DNA of 64,000 nt from Baylisascaris procyonis. Its lineage: Eukaryota > Nematoda > Chromadorea > Rhabditida > Ascarididae. The notes under the pieces are model-generated. The model was not told the origin of the DNA. It did no database searches and saw nothing but the letters and a program-made list of their open reading frames with translations. The stretch lies in NCBI GenBank assembly GCA_037389465.1, contig JAZARR010000175.1:3782001-3846000 (forward strand), written 5' to 3'. A program made the position numbers and the translations under genes. Positions 1 through 12,500 of this stretch are shown piece by piece. Each line of letters opens with the position of its first letter. Position 1 is the stretch's first letter.

Positions 1-511
1 ATCTCATTATATCTGCGCGATCTGAAAAAAAAAAAAAAAATAAATAAATAAAACATCTTTTTTGCTGTAATACTCAAATATTTCCGTTTTTTAATGAAAA
101 CCAACATATCGATGGGATTATGTTTAAAATATCGATGAGGCTATATAAATACAAAATAATATATTCAATTGAAGCAAATATTCACAAAAAAAAATCACAA
201 TAACATCATATAGAAATAGAAGCATTCCTAAGAGAAGCAAACCTCTGTAACAAATGGTGGTCACTCCTCTCGCCAATATACCTCCATCAATTTGTGCTTT
301 ATGGTCACTACTCTCTGATAATTGCGGTCATTATGCTCAAATTTAATAAGTTCATTATTAATGCAGAATTGCTTGCTGCTCTCAATACAACCGATAAGAT
401 CGCTTATTTATTAGACACACCGTGTCGGCTCTCACAGAGGACAAAATTTGAGTACGATACTAACGCAGAGATGCGAGGATCTACCGTATTGCTATGATCA
501 GAGGTACAACA
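1..511. other. AT-rich sequence at left edge, no gene resolved
   Basis: This lies downstream of, or in a 3' intron of, the UBE2O-like gene. It contains an A-run at 25-40 and short AT-rich tracts. No continuation of the E2 C-terminal tail could be recognised on the minus strand. A small plus-strand reading frame over 294-497 is unlike any known protein. Confidence 0.4.
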
Positions 512-557
512 CTATCGTATTTTGCTCCTGACAACAGCAATGTGCCGAAACATCTGT
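512..557 (-). CDS. UBE2O: Last UBE2O exon visible in the window; C-terminus unresolved
   Basis: After the donor at 604 (GTAATT) a short 47-bp intron ends with CCTTAG, and the frame continues as [14 protein letters not shown]. This resembles human RCYNEMALIRVVQSM in the E2's C-terminal helix. It then meets TAG at 514-512. An alternative is a donor inside that codon (TA|GTGTTG at 512), with further exons to the left. Human UBE2O has more E2 helix and a tail of over 100 residues after this point, so a stop here would shorten the E2 fold. I found no convincing continuation between 1 and 511, so the true end is probably outside the window. Confidence 0.4.
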
Positions 558-3500
558 CTAAGGTTGAAAAGATTTATAACAATTAATGACGAATATTAAA
601 TTACCTTTCAACTGCCACAGCGACATTTTTCCTTGATTCATAGCCAGCTTCATTAAAGTATGGCTCGGGTACTAGAATAAGTCCCTGTATCGATAAAAGC
701 ACTTGTAGTAGATTCGACTCACTCGTCCATTGTTCCGAACCCTCAACACAACATAATCAATTAACATAAAGAAAGTTGAACAATTTAGAACATATATTCA
801 TACTACAAATTTAGAACACAAATTCTAAAATAGTGCATCTCATACCTCTATCCTTCTCTAGCAATAAAGTGGTGGCAGATATCACACACCTGTGCATACC
901 TCAATTCATTCTTTGTTTTCATCCACTATCCCAAAAAATGCGCAAATATAAACGAAAACGATCACTCAATTATAAATTTTAAATCGTATGCGGCTCTCAG
1001 TCAAGAATCGATAAAATAAAGCAATCAAAGCAAATCCACCTTGCCATTCCAAGTACCCAATAGACTGACGCAAACTTTGCCACCTTGATAAAGATTTGGA
1101 TTGAGTTGTTCCTGTGAGAATGCCCAATAATGAACAAGTGGTGGCTCAGCTGGATAAGTGCTCGGTAGATGGACATCAAAGAAAAATGGCACATCCTCGA
1201 ATGGAGTCCCTTTTGGTCCCACTATTACCGATGATAGTAAATCAAGTCTAAAATGATTATTAAAGGGTGAAAATAATTAAGCATGAAACAAAATTTTTTG
1301 CAAGAATTTGCACCAAAAATATTTTCACATATGCCTAGTGCGTAAAAATTTATTTTATTCTAAGAAAAAAATTATCAAAAAAGTGCCATCAATTAACGAA
1401 CAATAAAACTAAAGTAATAAATAAATAGTTTCTTCACAAACCATTTCATCCTAACTCCCCTTCAACTCTTCGCAGGTAAAAATACAAACAGACCAGCTTC
1501 TCCAATACAAAAAGATCTCAGAAGCAATATATTTAAATATATATTCCCCTTTCAATAAAAATATTAAAGCATTTATTAACATCAGTTGCACCTATTGCTT
1601 ACAACTCAATAATAAATAAACCGACCTATTTTCAAATGCTTTAGCATAAATGCCATCGGGAAGATGCTTGGAGAGGAGCTGTAACTCACTGCGTACTGCA
1701 CGCATAAATGAACGTGTACCACAAGTCGATTTTGAATGGAATGCATGCGATACTAAAATACTTTTCTTATCAAATACCACAAAAAATCAACTCTCAGAGT
1801 TCTATTCAACTTATCTTTATAGAGACGATACTTTAGCAACAATTTAGTGAAGACAGTAAAGGATGAGACCTCCTCGAATTCCGTGGGAACCCAAGCGACC
1901 GATTTAATTAGTAGATGTTATTACGACGACTGATTTGAAACATTAAAATTTCAATGCATATCTAGAAGATGATATGCAGAAATGATTCGAAATAGACATC
2001 AATGAGTTTGAAATCGGCATCGGCAGTCGTTCATCACGGATTCTGAGACAACAGATTTCCAAGTCGACGATCCGAGGCAAAAAACTATAGAAGTGCGAAG
2101 GAAATTAGCCTAAGAGGAATGTGTAATATCGATGAACCTCAAAAATGGAGTAATAACAGCATAATCGTTTCAACAAATTCGAGAACGATAAGAAATAAAA
2201 TTATAGTAGAAACGAATGGAAGAAACCTGGCGCTTCACTATCAAACTCGACAACAGGGAACCGGCGATTCTGATGATCTCTGTCTTCGGTTGCTATCGCT
2301 GGTGTCTGGCTTTCAACTCCTTGTTCCGATTCTTCCTCACCGATAACTTGCTGTAAAATTCCACAATTTATTTTCACCTTCGGCCCTCTTTCTTTGACTT
2401 AATGAAAAACAATTTCCGTGCTAAGTAAAACTTCCCGACAAAGCATAAACAAACGTAAACTGGAAATGAAAATATAATATCCACAAATGCAAATGAAGCA
2501 CGAAGATGGGAGCAGGGAAGGAGAGGGGAGATAATCACTGGAAGCACAATTCTGCTTTTATATCAACGTACAAAATCATAAGCATTGTTGATATTTTTAT
2601 GGTATAAAACTTTTGCGGGGAATATAGCGCATAAAAACTCAATAAATTATGTGTCGAATCAATAATTAGCTATAAATTTGTTGTCAAATTTTTTTCAAAT
2701 CATAAACACTTTCCAATTGGCACAAATCAAGGCTTTTCAACACTCTAACAAACAAACATTCAACTCCCATTCTCATCAACCGTCCCCTTTTCCAATCACT
2801 AAAAAACGTACAGTTGCCTTTTGCTGATCGCTTTCCTCGTTCTTTGTCGTGTTATCTGTTTCCATCTTCTCCGATGAGCTGTCGGCCGACAATTGATTGT
2901 TCACTGATTCGTCGTGCACTTTTTTCAAGCGTCCTAAGAGTTGTGCGAAATGTTCCTTTAGTCGACCTTTTACGAGCTCAGTGAATTCAACCGAAGCATC
3001 ATACCATTTCTCGATTACGCTCTCCATCACATCATCCCAACAAATACGCTCCTTTCCTTTCTGCAATATTATACAACACTATATGATGAGATCTCATCTT
3101 AGTGCATATGCAGATAAATCCCTCCATCCCATATGGGAAACGATTCCGCACAAAATAGCCGCGGATCCGTGCAAAAACTAAGAAGAGAAACGAACGAATG
3201 CAAGAAAAAATTGAAAAAAATGCAGCCCAAATCATCTCTAAAAACACAGCTGCGTGCTTTAAAAGGAGGGGTGACATATTTGCATAAAATTTTAGCAGTG
3301 ATAGAGCACAAATATTGAATTATAAGTCAATCAACTCCACCCCAAAAAAAATGACTCCCCAACATAAACTTTTTTCATCAATATTCAATCAACGTCCGAT
3401 GGTTCAGTATGAATTTGAAGACTTCAAAAGTCAATCATAAACCTCCTCCTATCACTATCAGTACTGCCAATGTCCTTTGAATATGTAAAAAAAAAAGCAA

Positions 3501-6500
3501 AAAACTGCAGCAACCTCTTTCGTTAAGCGCTTTTTATCTATTCCATCGTAGTAGTAATAGAAGACCATCCGAAAACCTGAAAATATATTTTATAAAATTG
3601 CAGATGAGATCAATTCCGGACGTCTCAGGGAAATTAGTTGAGAAATACGGACAACATTTTTCATATTATTTTTTCGCTTCCTAATAACACAACATATAAA
3701 GACTGTTATAGCCGATAAATGACATTCCCCTCAAGGCTGAAACATATACTACTTTTGGCAGATTAACATAAGGCGTCCATAGAGAGCTTATGGGAGGAAG
3801 AAAGGGAGGAAAACTCCAAGGATAAAGGATAAAATCCTTATGTGTCATTCTCTAGCTAAGGATGCTTTATTTGATCCACGGAGAGGAAGCCACACATGCA
3901 GAATGTACGTACTTCCTTCTATTCGCCAATCGAACGGAGCATGGGGAAGTAAGAAGCAGGCAACCTAAAATATACAACAGACACACACCTTGTTTCCACC
4001 TACCATGGCCAGAACACTTTCCATTTATGCTAAACAACAAAAATATTAAACGATTACAAGATCTTTTCATTTAAACATGACAGCGATAGAAACGATACCA
4101 TCTACAATGAATGTCTCGGACCAATCCTATACTTGTAAACTCAGGTATTACGGAAAGGTGCATATTTTTTGTGAACTCATTATTACGAGCCTATCAAATG
4201 ATTTGTTGATCATTTTCAGTTATGTGGTCATCAAATTCTATTCAATCCATCTAAGAAGAAACATCGCAAATGTTATCGCAATTACTATGAATCATAAGAC
4301 CAGCATCGATCATATGAGTATATCCCCGATTCACATCCTGTATCGTAATTACTATGAATTTTTATCAATACATAACAGACATACATAAAGTAATCAAAAA
4401 ATAAAGAAGAAGGCAAATAAGCGAGCCCACTAACTAGATTCGACAAGACCGTATGAATTGAAGAGGCGAATCTCAGCTCCATTGCACATCACATCGTAGA
4501 GAAGAGTATAGATAAATGTGGAAAGTGCTGCAGCAATCGACAATGCCATCTTCTCGTTTCTTTCACTCGCTTCACTCAATTTTGGCAATCGTCTTTCCTC
4601 TTCACCTCCCTGAAAATTACCCACTTTATTTATAATTGCATCCAAATATAAGCAATATAAAATTCTTGATAAAATCCTATATGAAATGCTACGAAAATAA
4701 ACTCAATTAAAGAGTAACTAACCCACAATGCTCCCTAAAACAACCTCTTATAAAGACTCATGAAGATATCATCAGGACTCTGTAACTGTGGATTAGCTTC
4801 CTTCCAGTAAATAAATTTCACAGTTCTATCAATACTTCCTTTGAAAAAAAAAGAATGAAAAACTTTAACCTCCTGGAATCGTTTCTTTCCATCCATCCAA
4901 TCAGAACCCTTTCCCTTTCTGTTTCAGAATTTCCAATTTCCAAAAAGAGTCTTCAAAAAATACTTCCCTCTCCACAAAGTTTAACCGCGACCTGACAAGT
5001 TCGAAGAACAGACAAGTTATTCTGTAGTAACATCTAAGTGATTCGAAACTTAAACTATAGCTTGAGTATACTCAACTTCTGTAATACTCATAATACAACA
5101 TTAATGTGTTTCAACAGGCATTTGCAAACAAAATATCAGACAATTTTTTTTCACTTATCGGAAATCAACCTTATCTGATTATAAATTCGTCATATAAAAT
5201 CACTTACTAAAAACCTCAATGAAATATTCTTCAATTAACCTCGGCAGTATCCGATTGTGAAGCAGAGTGATCTCGAGTGCCAACTGGATCGATTTCCATC
5301 GCAATTGTGGCCGTTTCCATGCCATGCTCACCTGGACCACTTGATACAATTTTACCGATGAATTGTTGCAAAGCGCATTTAATTGAATCACGACCCAAAG
5401 TTGCCCAAAATGATTCCAATTGTGGCATTAAAAGATCCACAAAATCGAATGAATCCACCTCAAGATGACATTCCGTTGACTTCTCCTCCTTGAAAAACAT
5501 CCATCATCTATGCACATTTTGTTTACGCAATAACATTAACAGAATAGTATAATCTCATATAATATTTGATGTTTTCAACGTATCATTTAAGTAAAACACT
5601 AACTGCCGCAGAAATAATTTTGCATGCCCCCCCCTCCCCTCGTATCATCAGATTTTTCTCTCGTAAATCGCCCTCCTCTTCTGCTATAAAAGTCTCCCGT
5701 TGCCTCATCTCTCTTCATTGAGATCAATCTTTTCCACCCATACATCCATACCTTATCAGATAGTAACCCCGGGAAGGCTTTAACTGATCGTACGATGCCG
5801 TATCATCACAAATAACAAACTCATTTTTGCATGTTAGTGATACACTACCCATACAAAAGCTGTGCCCAAAAATGAATAGTTTCTTTAAGAAAGAATCTAT
5901 GTTAAAAGGAAACTCTTATATCAAGTCCTCAGCACCATCGTATCAATAAAATCCATTCTCACCGTCATCCACTTTCATACTCAACTAAGAAAATACAATA
6001 AACGAAGAATATATTTACTTCATTCAGTTAAAAAAAGGTAAGCCAAAAAGATTACTATGATTGCAACGACCTCAGATTTGTCACATTGAAATAAGGGAGA
6101 GGGACAGCAAAACGGATGAAATATGCTCGAGCATTTAAAAAAAAAAAAAATAAAATTGAAGAAAACAATAAACTGAAAGTCATATATTCTAGTAAATTAT
6201 AAGAAAAAAACTTCCAACCAACCAAAAATTCATATCGTACATTTTAAATTTTCATCAAACAACTTGAAATTTTAAAGTTTTCAAGCAGTAATAAGTTTTA
6301 AATATCGAAATCGACAATATCGAAAAAGATAATTAAAGTTTTATAAAATATGTTGACAGATTCAATACCGCAAAATGGGTTGCATCATTGCCATATCCTA
6401 GCTGAATATTTCATCATGACGCAACTGCGTTACTTGAAAAGTAAAGCATTTTATTACTAATTCTTTGAATTCTTGTACTTTCCACGTATAAATAATTGAG

Positions 6501-9500
6501 ATATGTGGAAAGTTAAATACTCAAATTCTTTCAACTTTTCTTCCCTCCTTCAGTAAGTCGTCAACTCTATATAGCAAAGCGTAAAAAGGTTTGCGTACTT
6601 CGGGAGAAGGTGCCTCCTCGTCGTCCATTTCGTCGGTGCTGATATCGCCTTGTGCAGTTGCCTTGCAATTTTCTAACTTTCCTTCCTCATTTTCCGCACT
6701 CGCCGCTGAATTCTGATTACCATTTGCGTTTACCGATCGTTTGTCAATGTTCTCCTCTGCCGATCCTTTTTCCTCAGTGATCAATGACGATCTACGCGTA
6801 TCAATCGGAAACCCTTCAAGTATTCAATTAGGTCGGGACGTTCAGCAACAATAGACAAAATTAAGTGAAAAAGATTGTCAATTGCCGTGACTGTCAACTA
6901 ATGATAAATTTTAAAGGGCTTAAAATTAGAGATTTATAAGTCACCTTAACTTTACTTATTTCAGAAATATGTATGCACACAAATAGCATCAATCGATCAT
7001 AGCAAGAAAAAGTTGATATATAGAAATGCGTACTATAATATAATATAGCGATAATCATGCAGCTTGCTTGAAAAAAAAAAAGAAGTAAAAACGAACAATT
7101 CGGCAAAGCGGTCGTAGTGAAAAATGGTGACTCGATGAAATCCTCAAAGTTTGACGGTGTCTCGACAACTTTATGAAATATGGCTCGAAGTTTGTCGATC
7201 CAATCTCCAAAGAACAACTCGAGAAAAAGTGTCCCAGGCGTAACATTTTCCTCTTGAGATACTGTCGGTGAACATCTATATTCAGCGATCACTTAGTGTT
7301 AACCACATAAATATACGAATAGATAAAATAAAAACTTCGAGAAAAACAAGGCTCATATGATGGTTATCCACGAATTCAGTGCTGTTGGGTAGAAGATGCT
7401 CAATTACAGTGAAAGTCATCTTTTCAGAAAAGCCATGAAAGCGATGCTTGAGTTCCCTCCTGGAAAGGACCTTCCGGAGTGGATGAAGATTTTGCAAGGT
7501 CGCCAAAAATTGCCCCTCCTACATAATGATCTGAGTAAAAAAAGACTATATTCTGCATCTGCATTTGCCTTCTTACTAATAGACTCATGCGTGTCTAGTA
7601 CCACAATATCGTGATAGTTGATATGTGAAAAGAATGGTACATGGGTGGGTGGGGGAGGGGGGTGGGCAGGGCGGAAGGGAGGAATGGGTAAAATAATACA
7701 AAAGAAATAGGTAGGTAACATAAAAGGGAGCACCTTCTGCTGTTAAAACGAAGTGCAATAGTGTAATATGCAATCATACAAAACGAATCGATCCACCGTA
7801 CTACGAAGAAGGACATTCTACATCAGCACATTCTCACTCACCAGACGCCTCCATCCATTCCATTATTCGCCTCTACCTTTCCTGAACTAGAGAAACCCCG
7901 CTTCGAAATAAATCGAAGAAACACCAGCTCGCCGTTTAATAAAGAGCAGGCCATAAAATCTTTTAAAATATTAAGGGTATGTAAACTTTCCCTTAAGCAA
8001 ACTTTCCATAAAATATCACATTTCCATAATAACTAAAATCACATGAAAAAATCCCTTTTTACTAAGCTAAACGATTTACGTATATTAATAGCTGCCTTAC
8101 AGAAGTAAGTAAATAAAGCCAAATAGACATGCCCAATCAAGTCAATAATCCTAAGGATCCGATAAACGCTCTTTGATATGCAAATTAAAGGAACTCACTT
8201 AATTCTAAAATGATGAATAAATAATAATACAAATATAAATAATAATAAAAATATTTTTCTCGTGTAAAAATTTTCAGTAAAATACTGATAATAAGTGGAC
8301 AGATTCAACTCTTTAATATGACGTCATCGACTAGGAAAAAGAAAAAAAAAATTCAAAAATCTTTTAAAACATATGAATAATAAAGACTTCAAAGTCTAGC
8401 AATATGAATAGATGAACAAAATATAAACAAATAAATAAAAATTAAGATTTATTTACTTGGCATCCTGATCGAGATATATTGAACAATCCTTCGCTGCGAT
8501 CATTTTCTCGAAAATATGCAACACATAGTCATAACATGTATGCACACTCCTAAATCAAAATAATGTCCTTTATTATTCTAACCATAAGAGTTCATATTAA
8601 TATCACCAATAAAAACGTTTAAAAAAATTTTGTTGCACTTTTCGTTGTTATACTCCCATTCCCTTTCCCTTCATCGACAATAAGAAAAGAACAACGTTCT
8701 CACCAATGTGCCAAACCCAATCGAAAATCGGCAAACAAAAAACTAAACTACCATAAACAGATGGTGCAAACTTTTGCAACAACATGGCAATGACCACAAT
8801 ATAAACGATTCGCAACCATTTCCTATACAATTACATAGTTGTTCCTTTGTCCCTTTATTTTTCCTTTGTCTCTACATTATTGTGCGGTACTAAGCAATTA
8901 CAATCAGATATGTACAAGACTGAGGGATTATGGGTGAAAGGAAATAAGCGAAATGGTACTCTAAACGGAAAAATATACCCATACGGGAAATAAAAAATTT
9001 GGAAAATATACCTTAAAGTTATATACAACCCGTTTGCAGCTTTTTTTTTGCATTCATATCTTTTATTATAGTAGTTAGCCTACACTATAAACAATTGTCA
9101 ATAAAATAAAACAAAATAACCATGAGACGGAAACCAATAAAAGTAATTTAGTGTATAAATTAAAAAAAAAAACCTTTTAATAATATCCTCGTCATCTTCC
9201 AATCGTTCCATATCCTTTTCGAGTACATCCACATATGCAAAGACAAAATCGATAAGTGGGAAACGTGATGCTCTCGTTGAACGATTAAGACTGAAATACC
9301 TTTGCTATAGCATTGCTGAGCTTCATTTCATTCACAATAACGATGGTTTTAATAATATTTGTCCACAGTTTTTACGTCTAGTTTTAGGATCCATCTCACA
9401 GACAATCCTCTTCAAATACAGACATTTAACTGTGGACGAATAAGTTTTTTTTTTTGTAAGTTTTAAAGTGCAATCAAATTTGCGCAATAAATATGACCTA

Positions 9501-12500
9501 AAACACTCCAATAAACTATGCTCTCGAATATGAGAGACGAAGCTTAAGGATTTTTACGATCAACGAAGCAATATTCGGTGATGTTCATGAAATTTATAAT
9601 TTCTGCAAGACCGTCAGCATTTATTAAATCCACTTGTCTAAGAAGGATTACCTTTACTTTCACAAACAGTAAGGAATACTACATTTTAAGAGAAGCTTAT
9701 GATAAAAGCAATGTGCAAACAGGGCTGAACCAACCAGACGATCATGAATTTAAGATGCCCCAGAGCCTCATCATGTTCGAGTTTTCCCTCATCATAGTCG
9801 TTGATCGATTGTTTAAGGATCGTTACGATTTCACTCAAATTAACGAATCGTCCTTGCACATTCTTCGTCCAACTTTTTGATGGCCAACGTACTGCATATT
9901 CCAAGATCCTTGACTGCAAACACGGCCAATATTATTGAGGACAAAAATATGAGTGATCTAAGACTCCACTGCAGTCTATGGGGAGAAGAAGAAATGGACA
10001 GCAAACACAAAGAGGACAGGAAGGGGTTCCATCTCCTCTTATGCTCACATACCGCTTCTTCGCGTAATATGACACAAATTAAACAGCCATATATCCCCCA
10101 TCAATTACAATAAAATTTGCACATATCATTTATCAGCCAAATTCCCAACATACTCATATATTCCTTTAATGAATATCAAATTTGTTTGCACTTCCAAACA
10201 AACATTTCCAACAGCTGAGAAACATCGATTAAGAAAGAAGAAAATATTAAAAAAAAAATAACCGCCTTGACATCACATTTATTTTTGAGTCTATCAGAAC
10301 TAAGGGTAGATCGAAAAAAGTTGAAGAGAAAGAGAAAGAAATGAAAAGCAGATAGGAAGCAATCAGTGGGCTGCATAAACTGCTTAAATCAAAAAATTTA
10401 AAAAATACACCAACCTGTATATGCGATATTTCTCCTATTCTCGGTTGTATCAGCCTGCAATCATAAAAACTGATGCGAAAATAATAAATCGCATGCCAAA
10501 CACACTATTTCGCATCCAACTTTTCGCCAATAACAAATAATTTCGCGTAGATAATTCGAGCAGCAATTAAAGAATATACAAATATAACTTCTTAAATATG
10601 CGATGAATTTTTAAGTAAGATGCAAGTCTAATAACTGACAAGGTGAGGGTATCATTGAGAGGACTGCGGGAAGAGCTATCCTGACTATCCTGAAATATAC
10701 ACTCATAAAATTCAGTCAAGCGGAAATGAGGTTTATATTCTGGGATGGGTTTCAATTCAGCATACTATGATCATCAGCCAGACTTGCATAAGGCGGTGAT
10801 GCATGATAAGCGATCTTTTGAACGATTGATAGCACTCAACGAGTGCATCATTTTAACATACAGACATACAAACACTTTTGATCTCTTGCTTTGTCAACTT
10901 AAACAATAATGACTGCAACAATACTGCTAAATATCGCTGGAACGACTTCTTTGCTGAGAAGCGGCCCTATAATCAAAGGAATGAGATAGATAAAGAATAT
11001 AGACTAACTCTTGAGGAAGAACAATTCGAGCACTCATTGCTGGATCCGTATCGGTTGAACCACCTCGTTCAGTAACCAGCAACGAAATACCTGACGCATC
11101 GATCGGCGATTCTTCATTCGCCTTTAAACAAAACTATTTGATTACTTATCACATCATCAATAAGATGCATTGCTATTTTGCTGAGCTCATTCACTTTCAT
11201 AAAATGCTATTATCGCAGATGAAGAAAACTGTTCAACAAAGAATCTCGCCACTCCTGGAATTAAGTGACGTTCGACGATAGTTGTGAATAAAATTGGGAG
11301 CAAGGGTAAAGATAATAAGAAAGGGCTGAACCCCTCCTTAATATGAATACATCTTCCCATGATATACGAGATGAATTGCCCATCGAATCTGTGTGGTTAC
11401 AACCTCCGAGGAAGAGTGGAATTTAAATGTTAAAGAACCTCGTCGACAGACTTGCTTATTAACACATTTATATCGCCTCAGATAGACATAAAAAATATAC
11501 GCAACTGCGACTATGCCTTTCATATAGGCTGGCATTCATTGCTAGAGATCAATCAATGCCAATTTAAAGACTGAATGAGTGATCGATCATTTAAATACCA
11601 AATAAGTATGCATACAAACGACAATGCCCTTAGGGTATGCAAATCGGTGAACAAAGGCATTTATTATGTGAACTCTGAAGTACATCTAACACTCTCAAAG
11701 CGCCGAAGAATGTCGACTCATACCTCTTCGGTGAGATCATCATCCATGTCGACGCTGTTCCACGTATCGTCTTCATCCTCCTCATCGAATTGCCCATCCA
11801 TTTCATCGTTCGTCAACAATCTAAATTCTAACTTCAATAAAGCAATTTTTCAAGGATTCTCTGAATCTCCCCTCCCGGTGATTCAATAAATACACTACTC
11901 TATTAAAATGCATCTCGAAATAAAACAATCGTGCATCCTATCACAACTACTCTATTAAAAATGCATCTCGAAATAAAACAATCGTGATTCCATCCATATA
12001 TAAGCAATAGAAGAAAGCATTTATTCTCGATGAGTAAATCGGATTTCTTTGCTTACTAAGAAATTTGTGATTAATAAATTCCACCATAATACCATGCGTC
12101 ATCTATCAAAAATAAAGAAGGTAATACTCACACTGTTATCTCGACAGGCCAAACATCCTCTGTTGTACCATTGAACCATGCAACAGTCTGCAAACATATT
12201 TACCAATGAAGACAAAAATATTTATATTATTTATTATTAAGATGAAAATATAAGAGCATTAAATAGTCAAATATTAGAAAACACTATGAAAAGAAATTCA
12301 ACAGAAATTAAAACGCAATTCATTACATTTTTGCCATTATCATTTGTAGAGATAAGTTGACCGATAAGATTACGCACATCACTCGACTCTTTTGACGTTC
12401 GTAGACAAAGACTTCCCCAATAGAATCTGAACGATATCAATAAAACTTACTCATCTTTCATATTCATCGACAGTCTAAATTGCTTATGTGATATGGGCAT

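Noticed and set aside
2119..2346. Plus-strand 75-codon frame
   Set aside because: It is antisense to the UBE2O exon at 2350-2227, which fits the splice phases and the E2 lead-in.
6800..6850. 21-bp intron to explain the frame break near 6810
   Set aside because: It is too short to be spliced by any known animal spliceosomal mechanism.
2812..11121. HUWE1 as the source of the helical region (short likeness of [15 protein letters not shown] and [13 protein letters not shown])
   Set aside because: The matches are a few residues long and in inconsistent order, and no UBA, WWE or HECT sequence is present.
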